Of a stretch of 64,000 nucleotides of DNA, positions 45,139 through 56,017 are shown one piece after another. The stretch's first letter is position 1; each line of letters opens with the position of its first letter. This DNA is from Hepsetus odoe (lineage: Eukaryota; Chordata; Actinopteri; Characiformes; Hepsetidae), in assembly GCA_017165825.1 (NCBI GenBank), contig CM029369.1, positions 13,480,308-13,544,307 on the forward strand, in the 5' to 3' direction. The notes beneath the pieces are model-generated. The model did no database searches. It was not told the origin of the DNA and was given only the letters and a program-made list of their open reading frames with translations. The position numbers were made by a program, and so were the translations under genes.

Positions 45139-48100
45139 GTAAGACTCAAAAAAATAAAACTTGGGTCAATTTGGGTCAGTATTGGACAGAATATACGCTG
45201 GGTTCATCTTGTCCTTTTCAACCAACCATTTCACATACTGCCTTTAAGACTGGTTTTGTTTTAGCCCAGTAATCTCTGTAAAACATTTACCTGAACTAAA
45301 TTTACATTAGGGCTAACAATAAAAAATATATATACCCCTTGCTAAAATTGTGTATTTAAAATTTCTGTGTATTCCAGCTGAGCATTAAGATCAGCAGACA
45401 CTGCTTTACTGAAGGATCCACAAATGAAGCATAAAAAGACTGGAGATGCAGCATTTAGTTCTTATGAGACAATACTTTGGAACATGCTGCCAATAAATAT
45501 CCACCAGGCAACTTCAGTTAGTTGTTTTAAAACAGAGCCAAGAACATTTTTATTTAGCTGAGCTTTCTGCTAATATCTTTATTTTCTTCACATTAAAACT
45601 TACTCTAACTATATTGTACACATTTTCTTTATGCATTTTAAAATGTCTTAATTTTCCCAGTTCAGTCATTAACAACAATTACAATTAAACAACTAGCGAT
45701 TTTAATAATAGTTTCAAAACTTAAAAGCATTTCAAGCTGCATCTCATAGCATAAAAGCTCTCTACAAATAATGTCGATTATTCTTATTGTTGTTGTTGTT
45801 GTTGTCACTTATGTATAAAGTCCCTTAGAAATAAATAGCAACAATTAATTTTAGCAGGAAGTATTGTCTTGGTCTTAAAGAGGCACATCACCTTGGGTGT
45901 CTTGGCAAACAGAGCAAAGTCTTGTTGGAGATATGTAGGCCTTGGTAATCCTGGCAAAAAAAAAGGTTAACTGTAAAATACATATCTTTTAAAAAACATT
46001 ATTATACATATAATTATATTATATAATTATGTAATGTACCTGTCAGTAAGACTTAGCCAGTCACTAACCCAGGAGCTGGGCTTCACAAAATCACCCAGGA
46101 CTATGAAAATAAGAAAATCACAACAACTGTTAGATCTCAACTCAACTCAACTGTGTTAAATGCAGGAAAGCAATTATCTTAAAGGAGAATAATATTAGCA
46201 GGATTACTCCATACTCATCCCAAAAAGTAAATATTCATTTATACCTCTCATTTCATACATTTTTATTTTGCATTGGCTAAAAGCCTATTTAAGAAGCATT
46301 TGTTACTCTAGAGAACCATCTAGTGGTGAGAACAGTGATTATTTTTATTATTGCTTATCTCAGCAACTGTCATTCATTTAAAACAGGCAAATACTGAGAA
46401 ACCACTTCTGAACAAATCTGAGCAACATGGAAGGAATGCCTTACTGTCAGACATTTCCAAAGGAGCCCGCCTGAAGAAAACTGTCACCAATGACCGCAGT
46501 GCCCCAGTGTTTGATAGTGAGTGATTTCTGAATCTGTGAGATACACACAAAGATTACAGCACATTCCTCTTCAGATCTAACATCAACATCATCTAGTTCA
46601 ACACTAAAACAAACAAAAAATAATGGATTTAGTGATTTCATATTTAATCTGTCAGTGTAAGATATAACTTCTATATATAACTATATAGTGTCCCATGTCC
46701 TCTGGTATATTCTAAAAGGAACACTCAGCAAACTATAAAATGTACCAGAAGATCTGGTGTCTTATTATTATTTTTCAGAATAATATTTGTTTCCACAGAG
46801 CCCAAAGGAGGGGGTGGAGGAGGAGGAGGAGGAGGAGGAGGAGGAGGAGGTGGAGCTCCAGGTGGCCTAGGTGGATTGTTCCAGGGTGGTATGCCAAGGC
46901 TAAAATCCCCAGGAAGCAGAGATACCTCTGGTAATTATTATTTAATTTCTTAAAAACAAACAAACAAACAAACAAATAAAATACTCAGTAAAATGTATAA
47001 AAGGGAATTTTTCATTCTGTGGTTTGTTTACATCCATGTATCTTTAAACAGCAAGGCCACCTATGCCACCTACTAGTGGTAGATCACCGACAGCAGGAGG
47101 AGGAGCTCCTCGACTCCCTGCCACCCCTCCTGGGAGAGGGACTTTGGGACGGGGGAGTGCTCCACCTGTGCCTTCCTCTATGCCTTCCCCCCAACGCAGT
47201 TTCCAGCCTAGTGGGCCTCCTAGTTTACCTGGAGGTCGGCCCCCAAGCTCCCATTCTTCACAACCCACATTGCAAAGCAGACGCCCCAGCCTACCCCCAG
47301 CCCCTGGACGGCAAGAAACGTTACCCCCACCTCCTGTACCATCTTGTGGTCGTCCAACTTCTGCCTGCTCAGATGATTTTCCCCCTCCTCCACCATCCCT
47401 AGGAGGAAACAGGGCATCTTTCCCCCCACCTCCAATTTCCTCTAGCGGTCGACCACCTCTTCCCACAATTCCTAGTGCCTCCTCAAATGATTTTCCTCCT
47501 CCTCCACCATCCATGGGTGGAAACAGTGCATCTTTTCCTCCACCGCCAGTTTCTCTTGGTGGACGCCCACCACTTCCCACAATTCGCTCTGGTTCTTCAG
47601 ATAATTTTCCTCCACCACCTGTAGCTGGAAACAGAGCATCATTTTCTCGTGATGCACCCCTACCACCACCACCACCTCTAACAGGAAATAAACCACCTGT
47701 CCCCTCAGTTCCAAGGCCTACAAATAATAACCCACCACCACCTCCAGGAAGAGGAGATTTGCCTCCACTGCCACCTGCACCACGAGAGGAGTCAAACAAC
47801 AGAACTACTCAAAGACATTCATCATCCAACACCCTGCCTGCTCCCCCACGTCCTGCAGGCTGTGGCCCACCTCCACCTCCACCCAGTGCTAGACCACCAC
47901 AACAAGGAAGAAGCTCATCTGTTCGATCAAGTATGGCTCTGCAAAGTTGAATCATTTTTAATATGCACTGATATTCTATTTACTCACAATGTGGCTCAAA
48001 GTAAAACATTTGAAGTCTTTGTATTCTGTAGGTCCACTTCCGCCTCCCCCTCCACAAGGTGGAAGCAGAGGTGGTACTATGTCTCCTCCTGCACCTCCTC

Positions 48101-49313
48101 CCAGTCGCCCTGGAGGAGGTGGAGGTGGTGGCAGACCTCCTCCACCCCCCGAACGACCTGGAACAGGTGGCTTTCCTCCTCCACCTCCATCCACCATGGG
48201 GAATGGATACCAGAGCACCCCTCAACACAACGCTGGTATGGAATTCACCTTGTAGTCATGTGCAGTTGTAGTCCAGATGCATTTATTTCCCTCTTGTCTT
48301 ACTTTAAATCATATCATGTAACTTTAAATACTTCTTGGTTGAATCCCTTCCTACACAGCTAGTGCACACCTAGTTTTTCTTTTTACAATCCATTCAACTG
48401 TCTGATTTGTGCAGTAAGATATGTGTGTAATTCAGATATTTTATAAAGGTTTGGAATGTAGTTCAGCCAGTCAGACTTAGGAATGTGGAAAGACAGAAAG
48501 ACAGACAGACAGACAGACAGACAGACAGGCAGACAGTCTACTTTAAAAAACCTAAAAAAAAAAAAAAAAAAACAGGTTGTGGTAACCCAATTCAACCACA
48601 TGTTTGGAAATATGTATAATAACAATACAAAAAATACAGTGATAAGAAAAAGTCATGGACTATCTTAGAAAACGATCTATTTTTCTGGGAAGTTAGGCTT
48701 TATTTGCTTTGGAGAAACTTAACACTTAAAGTAGTGGTTTAATTGCTCTTCTCAGGCCTGGTAATATTAGTAGTTAGTTTCTGATTATCTGCAAATCAAT
48801 ACACCATATTTACATCATTAATTAATTAAAATAAATAAATAAAAAATTAAGTATTGACCTTTATAGTATATTGCAAAAAGGGAAAGTCTTGGCATGCTGA
48901 ACATTAATAATTTGGCTTCAACTGAGGGCATTAACATGCCACATGGCAATAAAGTTGCAAATTTACTGTTTTCAGTTGTAGGTACTTGCCAATATTTCCC
49001 ATGTTACCTTCCACAGAATAAAAATGTTCATCTCTTTTCAGATGATTGGGATATGAGGTTTTCTTTCCATCCCTTATCTGAGCTGCCTCCTCCAGAGCCT
49101 TACATCTCTTTCCCTAAGACATACCCCAGCAAAGCTGGGAAGAACGAAAGCAAAGGTGAGGCACATTGTATTTGGTATATACACTCTGTTACAATGTTAT
49201 TAGCAGGCTTTTTTCTGCAGCTGAACTCAGTATAGAAAAGCATGTCCATGTTCCCTGCAGGACCATCACCAAAAGAGAGAGGTGCTCCTCCACTGCCTCC
49301 AATACCAAGATGA
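45088..49313 (+). CDS. wipf1: WAS/WASL-interacting protein 1 (WIP), 520 aa, spliced
   Basis: Proline-rich partner that stabilises WASP/N-WASP and binds actin and profilin, promoting Arp2/3-driven actin assembly. Join: 45088-45138, 46387-46516, 46799-46930, 47052-47930, 48032-48235, 49042-49155, 49261-49313; 1563 nt, phases consistent. ATG 45088 follows an in-frame TAA at 45073-45075. Order: Pro-rich N-terminus (MPGPPPPPPPPPPTFSL), WH2 actin-binding motif (RNALLSDISKG...LKKT, residues 33-49), 16-Gly run (64-79), long proline-rich centre with poly-Pro SH3/profilin sites and 38-residue tandem repeats, and the C-terminal WASP-binding motif DDWDMRFSFHPLSELPPPEP, ending APPLPPIPR. Slightly longer than human WIP (503 aa). 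Confidence 0.96.
45139..46386 (+). other. WIPF1 intron after the first coding exon
   Basis: AT-rich; no repeat family or exon recognised. Confidence 0.8.
46387..46516 (+). CDS. wipf1: WIPF1 WH2 exon
   Basis: Codes ANTEKPLLNKSEQHGRNALL then SDISKGARLKKTVTNDRSAP, the actin monomer-binding WH2 motif. Acceptor aaacag, donor gtgagt. Confidence 0.95.
46799..46930 (+). CDS. wipf1: WIPF1 glycine-rich exon
   Basis: Codes PKG with a run of 16 Gly, then APGGLGGLFQGGMPRLKS. The Gly run contains 11 pure GGA codons. Confidence 0.94.
47052..47930 (+). CDS. wipf1: WIPF1 large proline-rich exon
   Basis: 879 nt. Dense PPPPP motifs and RPPLPTIP-type SH3 ligands; a 114-nt in-frame tandem repeat begins at 47369. 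Ends ...SSSVRSS at donor gtatgg. The long open frame on the other strand is only its GC-rich shadow. Confidence 0.95.
48032..48235 (+). CDS. wipf1: WIPF1 proline-rich exon
   Basis: Codes PLPPPPPQGGSRGG, poly-Gly/Pro stretches and PPPSTMGNGYQSTPQHNA. Acceptor tctgtag, donor gtatgg. Confidence 0.94.
48236..49041 (+). other. WIPF1 intron
   Basis: Contains an ACAG tetranucleotide repeat (about 48494-48535) and an A tract. No exon recognised. Confidence 0.8.
49042..49155 (+). CDS. wipf1: WIPF1 WASP-binding exon
   Basis: Codes DWDMRFSFHPLSELPPPEPY then FPKTYPSKAGKNESK, the segment that wraps around the WASP WH1 domain. Acceptor ttttcag, donor gtgagg. Confidence 0.95.
49261..49313 (+). CDS. wipf1: WIPF1 last coding exon
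   Basis: Codes PSPKRERGAPPLPPIPR and TGA, matching the conserved WIP C-terminus. Acceptor ccctgcag. Confidence 0.94.
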
Positions 49314-49486
49314 AAGAACATCATCTTTGCCTTTGCAGTATTATTTGGTCAGGTTTTGATTGGTTGATCAGAACTCTTTAAAATCCTTTAGTTCTTAAAG
49401 TCTATGTTTAATAAATCTCTTTGAATGTTACAGTTAGTTCTAATTCCACACATATGTACACACACATACACACACACACACACTCT

Positions 49487-49585
<99 letters not shown>

Positions 49586-50279
49586 AATAGTAATTTTAGT
49601 AGTTAAAAAGCTTATTTAGTGCAATGCAGTTATATATTTTTGTTTTGTTTCCTGTTTTTTTATTTACATTTTAATAATCTTTTAAGTAAATTAAAAAATC
49701 CTCATTTGGAGGTAAGTCACTTTGGATACACTTTGGATCTGCTATATGAGTAAATGTAATGTAAATGTATTAGAAATGAAATACTTGATTGGATGTGTGG
49801 ATGGACGGAGTTGGATAAAGACCTGTGCTGTTCTTGCTGAGAAGGCTTAAATAAAGCGCTTTCATTGTTCATCAGCCAGATCTCTGTCTTTTGAAAGGTT
49901 ACATCAGAAAATAAAAACAAACAAACAAAAAAACTTTTCTCTTCTTAGTGATCCTAGTACTTTCAGTTTTTCATTTCTTTATGTTTATTGTGTGGCAGAG
50001 TTGTAAAGTAATGAAGACTGCTCTGAGATGAAATTATCTGCCTGAAAAAACCACAGTCAAAATTTTTTCAAGGGCATATGATAGAAAATCTCTTAAAACA
50101 TCCCCAAAACCTATTAGAGAATTATTTTTTTAAATGTACAAATTTTTTTTAAATCCCACTTCCATGGATATCATTAATTTACCTTTATCAACATTAAACA
50201 TTAAACAAGACTTTTATTGAACAAAAGGTTATGTATTTAGGACTTTTATTGTGGCACCACTGGTGTCGCCCCTGTACAG
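49314..50279. other. WIPF1 3'UTR and WIPF1-GPR155 intergenic DNA
   Basis: AATAAA at 49410-49415 probably ends WIPF1. Then a CA microsatellite (49459-49581) and a decayed SINE/LINE tail at about 49712-49770 (cactttggat...gtaaatgta). Confidence 0.7.
49459..49581 (+). repeat. CA microsatellite
   Basis: About 120 bp of CA with few interruptions, 50-170 bases after the WIPF1 poly(A) signal. Confidence 0.95.
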
Positions 50280-50574
50280 ACTCGCTTGTCTCCGCCCCCG
50301 GAGTGTTTGATTGGTGAGTTCCAGTGTACTGATAACGAAAGTCGGAGAGGCTGCGGACGCCGGTCAGTGTGTGTGTGAGTGTGTGAGAGTGTGTGAGACC
50401 AAAAACCTGTCCTGAATACTGGAACGAAGTCTGTGTTTCCGCTTGGTATTAGGGTCGCGCGGGAACATCATGTCGTGACTCTCTCACCGATCAAAACAGA
50501 GGGAGGTTAACTTTACAGCCGAGGGTGCGCTGTGTTTACTGCCTGGACAGCTGTCAGCTCCTCATGTCAGAAAG
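50280..50574 (+). promoter_or_regulatory. gpr155: GPR155 promoter and non-coding first exon
   Basis: A GC box (ccgccc, 50292-50297) is followed by an inverted CCAAT box (ATTGG, 50310-50314) in a CpG-richer stretch. A donor aaag|gtgaga lies at 50575, and the first coding exon has an acceptor at 51448-51449. This is the layout of a CpG-type promoter with an untranslated exon 1. Confidence 0.65.
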
Positions 50575-50660
50575 GTGAGATCTTTAAAGACGATGTGAAG
50601 GTTTTATGTTTAAACGTGTCAATTTTTAAGAACATTTGATCAACAGAGTTCTTATCACGT

Positions 50661-50699
<39 letters not shown>

Positions 50700-51449
50700 G
50701 GACTGGATAATGGCGATATTTATCCTTATCGTATTGACAATCGCAGTATTGTGAGAGTATCCTGATATCGTCAGTAATTACAGAGTTCAATAACTTCATG
50801 TTTCTTTCCAAAAAGTGCAGAATTAGTCCTGTTTAACTGGACTGAGTGCAGTGTTTGAGATATTAATTAAAAACCTTGTATTGTGGCACTTCTTCACTGC
50901 TTCCTTCCTCTCCATTCCTCTTCCTCTCTCAATTGTTTTACTTATTAAAATAACAATTTAGTTTTTGTTTTTCATTACATAATAGTATTACACACTCATC
51001 AGTGGGGCAGCGAACCCAGTGGTTAGGAAGTTGGCCCCAGGATCAGTAGGTTGCCCTGAGGTACCCTTGAGGAAGGTACTGTTCCCATCACTGCTCCTCA
51101 GGCGCTTTAAATAGCTGCGCACTGCTGCACGTTGTGTATGGGTTAATAGCAGATGTGGAATTTTGTTGTGTTTCACTGTGTGCTGTGCTTCACAATGACG
51201 AAGTAACTTTCACTTTTCATTTAAACATCATGTCATCATTATCAGTGTATCGTGAAAATTTCTTCAAATGTTCTTCAGTGAGAATATATTTTGCAGCATC
51301 TTTCAGCCATGGTATTAAACCCACAGAACACTTTCAAAAGGAGCTTAATTGACTCGCTGTGAACTTCGAGGACAGTGGTGCTGAAGTGTCTCTGAAACTG
51401 CTTATCATTCTTTCTGCCCTGCACTCACTGCCCCGTTTGATGTGTTTAG
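50575..51449 (+). other. GPR155 5' intron
   Basis: Holds a GT microsatellite (50661-50697) and a SINE (51003-51215). Confidence 0.65.
51003..51215 (+). mobile_element. tRNA-derived SINE
   Basis: Begins with a degenerate tRNA-like head (ggcagcg...cagtggttagg). The body (gaggaaggtactgttcccat, actgctcctcag) and tail (cactgtgtgctgtgcttcac) match the reverse copy at 58.1 kb. Confidence 0.8.
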
Positions 51450-51511
51450 AGTGGACGGAACCTGTGTAACCCCCATCCAGCTGTGAAGGCAACAGCGCAA
51501 CTACGAACAGG

Positions 51512-51938
51512 ATGGAAGGTCTTTCAGACTCTACCATGCCCAACCCTGCACCAAAAGATGACCCGTCATCTCCCCCCAATCCTGCCATGTCCATCGACAA
51601 ACTTTTTCCTGCCCTTCTCGAGTGTTTTGGGATCATATTGTGTGGGTACGCTGCTGGCCGTGCCCATATCATCACATCCACCCAAGCCAAAGGACTGGGG
51701 AACTTTGTGTCGAGGTTTGCTCTTCCAGCCCTGCTGTTTAAGAACATGGTGTTGCTGGACTTTGGAAATGTCATCTGGCCATTTCTTTGGAGTGTCCTGG
51801 TGGCCAAAGTCACAGTGTTCTTCATTGTGTGTGTACTGACTATGCTGGTGGCCAGCAAGGACAGCAGGTTCTCCAAAGCAGGACTTTACTCCATATTTGC
51901 CACTCAGAGTAATGACTTTGCATTGGGATACCCAATAG
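51512..51938 (+). CDS. gpr155: GPR155 first coding exon
   Basis: 142 codons: soluble N-terminus with few similarities to mammals, then FPALLECFGIILCGYAAGRA, STQAKGLGNFVSRFALPALL and ATQSNDFALGYPI. Donor gtaaat. Confidence 0.95.
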
Positions 51939-54900
51939 GTAAATATACATGGAGGAAAAGTATTGTTACTTCTTTCTGTTTTAAAGAGAACAGCAAATTA
52001 TACCATTGCAGAAGTAAATACCCATTTGTAAATTTAAAAAGTGACCTAACTGTCCTTTGTCCAAATATGGACAAACATTGACGTCCTCACCTGGACATCT
52101 TTCCACTCACTCTGTTGACTCAGGTGGCACTGCTTGCGCCATGCTGGTCCTGTTCAAAGCTACTTAATCCACTTGGCAGCTTGTTTGTTTGGTCCATGGC
52201 TTAGAATATTAGCTAGACTGTTGTAAGTGCAATGAGTGGCCACATGTATGTACATGAATTAATGGTTTAATGCCTACTCCCATTAGATATAAACATTTTT
52301 ATAAATGTATCTTTTTCTCAGTTGATGCCTTATACAGAAACACCCATCCAGAATATCGGCAGTACATCTACCTGGTGGCTCCAGTCTCCCTAATGGTGTT
52401 AAATCCCATTGGTTTTGCATTGTGTGAGGTCCAGAAGCGGAGGAGTGAGCACGGGCAGCAGCAGAGTAAGCTGCATGTGGTCGGCGTAGTGTTGCTCCAG
52501 GTTCTCCGCAACCCCATCGTCTTCATGGTGCTTGTTGGGATTGCATCACACTTCCTATTAGGACAGAAAATTCCAGCGTTCATGGAGGAATTTGTGGATG
52601 GCTTGGCCAACTCATTTGGAGGAGCAGCTTTGTTTTATCTGGGTCTAACCATGGTGGGCCAATTGAAGAAGCTCACAAAGTCCACTTTAGTGGCTCTGAT
52701 ACTGCTTATCACCGCAAAACTGTGAGTGTCTTCTGAAAATCCAATTTTTTAGAATAGGATTTACTTCTGTCATTGTCAATTATGCAAATAGTAAAGTAAA
52801 TAATCAGTTAATCAGGCCAGATAATGTATGGGCGGTAAAAATTGAGTAAGTAAGTAACTAGTTGTGTTCATTTTCATAATCTATGGTTTACACTTTTTAG
52901 ATTAGCTTCAAGCATTCAAAGTTTGTAACAAATTCCAACTTTTTTGCTTTGTGGGTTTAGAAAGAAAGGGTTTAGAAATTTAATACATTTTTGTAATTAT
53001 GTAATTGACTATAATTGACAAAATGGGCTTGCCTAGTGTAATAAGGTTATTTACATCAATAAATGTTTAAGCTTCTGGAATGAAAGTTTAAGTTAGTTTG
53101 AAGAGTTTCATCTTTTAAAGATTATTACTTTTAAGAGGTTCTTGTGAAGCTTTTCTGAGTGTCAGCTATTTGTGATAGGTTTATTGATGTTACAGTCTTT
53201 TGGATTGATGCATTTATTGTTTTGTAAGCTTCCTTAATCTGCACTTGCACAACCTCTTTTGCTTTGTAAGCAGATGATTGTATGATGAAAGACTAAACCA
53301 CAAGGAATTCTGATTCCTGTGCATGTCCACTGAAGGAATTTCAGTAGCCTGTTTGTCACTTAGTCTCATTGGTATTCAGAGCAATATGTTCAGGTTCTGT
53401 TTTCTCTATTAAAGTATTAGCACAATTTCCCCGTAAGCATTTTGACCTAGATATGTTGTGTTGTTCTGCAACACAATTAAATCATGGTTCCATCTGTAAT
53501 CCTCAGGTCAGTCTGTTCTTAAGAAATCACAAAGAAAGAAGTAATCCATAAATTTATAAGTACTGTTTTGGCTCCATTAGTCTGTGTTTGTTGTTGACGG
53601 TGATATATGGCGCATCCTCTTCTCATGATTTATGAAAGCATTCTCGTTGGTATGAAACAAGTTGAGGCTTTTATGAGATGCATATTCCTGTCCATAATCT
53701 CTCATTTACTTGATCTGTATTTTTAGAATTTCATTTTTAGATTTCGGTCATGGGTTTCATAAAATATCATAGGGAATGTGCAGTCAGATTCTGAGATTAC
53801 CAAATTCTTTCAGAGTTTTGTAGAAATAATTTTAAATCCTTATACTCTACCCTTAGGTCAAACTTCAAAAAGGCATAATACATCCTTACTTCTTTTTCCT
53901 TGATGAACAATGTTTTTGTTTTTCTTTAGGCTGGTGATGCCACTGATGTGTAGAGGTATGGTGGAGGTTTTGGACAACAAAAACAGTAGCTCTCTAAATC
54001 ACAGCAGCCTGTCTAACTATGCTTTCCTGTATGGAGTCTTTCCCACTGCCCCCAGCGTGGCCATATATGCTGCCCACTACAACATGGAACTACAGGTGGT
54101 GAGTGCCTGTGGCTGTGGATGTTATGCATGTCTTATAAATAAGAGTGTTTGATGGGCTTGTCACAATAATTGCAGTTATTAGAGAAAATCAGTCATGCAG
54201 AAGTGAATTTCATGTTATTACAATGTAGTGTTGGTTACAAAGTAAATAAAACCTCACAGCTTGAAGTCATCGTCTTGACCACATGTTACACAATTCATAT
54301 ACTTTCTGAGATTTGTGGAAAAAGTTGTGAAAAAAAAAAAGCAAAACTGAAGCAATTAAAAATAAAGATAATTTGATTTTTAAAAATGCCACAATAAGCT
54401 TATATTCATTTAGTTACTTGGTACACCACAAATCTGTTTTTGACAGATCCTGTTGTGGTGTGGAGTATTTGAAGTATTGTCAATACAGATCAATGTAAAG
54501 ATATATTAAGAATATATTAATATATACTTCATGATACACTTTCTTTACATTGATCTGTATTGACAATACTTCAAATACTCCACACCACAACAGGATCTGT
54601 CAAAAACAGATATTAATAATATATTACGATTACGTGCTGTCATGTTGTTCACTCTTTATTTGTACATGCATGTTTCATAGTATTGATCATAATAATCATA
54701 AACATAATCCATGCCTCGTATGAATTTCACATACAGTGGAACCTCTGGTCACGACCATAATTCGTTCCAAAACTCTGGACGTGAACCGATTTGGATGTGA
54801 CCCAAACGTAATTTCCCCATAAGATTGTATGTAAACACGATTAATCTGTTCCGAGTTAATTGTGCCATAGAATACATAGTGTAATAGTAAACTAGACGTA

Positions 54901-55972
54901 AAAACATTGAATAAACACTGAGAAAACTAACGCTGCAAGAGTTCTAACTACACCAAGTTTGCGCTGTAACCGTTCAGTTAATAAGCAAAGTTTATTTTTG
55001 TTTATTTACAAACTTTATATTAAACTAAATGTGTTGTGAACGTAGAAAATTAGGCAAACTTTACGATCGTAACCCGATTTGTACATGTTCGGAAACACTC
55101 GTGCCAGAGGTTCCACTGTATTAAAGAGTGGAGCCAAAAGATTGTTGTTCCTACTAAAGTTTTAAAACATCTTCCGTCTCCGCTCGTCACTTTCATTGAA
55201 GGACGCAGAAATACTTGTTCATGATTTTATAACTTTGCGTCTTGATTACTGTAACGCTTTACTCTTCTCACCTTCTCCAAAAAATCATATTTTACCTCAT
55301 TCTCCATTTTCAGGTGACCTCAGGCATGGTTATCAGCACCTTCCTCTCTGCCCCCATCATGTATGTTTCTGCCTGGCTTCTGACTATTCCCTGGATGGAT
55401 CCCAAACCACTTGCATCTGCCTTACAGAACATTAGTTTTAACATCAGCATTGTCAGCCTATTTGCGCTGGTAAGCAGTTTTTACACAGAAGTCTGACTGT
55501 TCCTTTTCTCTTTCTACTGAAATTCTGTTTCTTCCACTACTGTATGCTTTTTTTTTTTTTTTTTTTTTATTCTTCCTTGTTTTTAAAGCATTGTTATCGC
55601 AACATGACTTGAGTAACTCAAGCTCAGCCTAATATTATGGGATTACATTACATTAAATCAGTGTTATGATTACTAGGGCAGAAATAACAGGGTCTGAACA
55701 CTTGGGAAAAGAAACCATGTTGGGCTGGGGAATGTCCACTTTGACTCTGTTGACCATTAAAAGTAAAAATGGTGGAATTGGAAAGTACAGGTTGACCCAA
55801 TAGCCAAATAAAAGAACAGCTTTGGAAAGCAGCGTTGGCAAGCGTTTCTAATATGAAGCGGATATGTTTCGTGCTTAACAACAGAAGATCTAAACATCCT
55901 TCCTCTTTCTGGTAGCGTTTAGTCCTAAACGCAGCAAGCAAACAAACATGGGCTCATATAGAAAAAAGAAAA

Positions 55973-56017
<45 letters not shown>

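Larger units (their letters stand above)
54099..55313 (+). other. GPR155 intron with two palindromic elements
   Basis: Holds a perfect 70-bp inverted repeat (54432-54611) and a MITE-like element (54734-55118). Confidence 0.9.

Noticed and set aside
47044..47799. 251-aa open frame on the reverse strand
   Set aside because: Antisense shadow of the proline-rich WIPF1 exon; Gly-rich because it mirrors CCN codons.
51334..51876. 180-aa reverse-strand frame
   Set aside because: Antisense of the GPR155 first coding exon.
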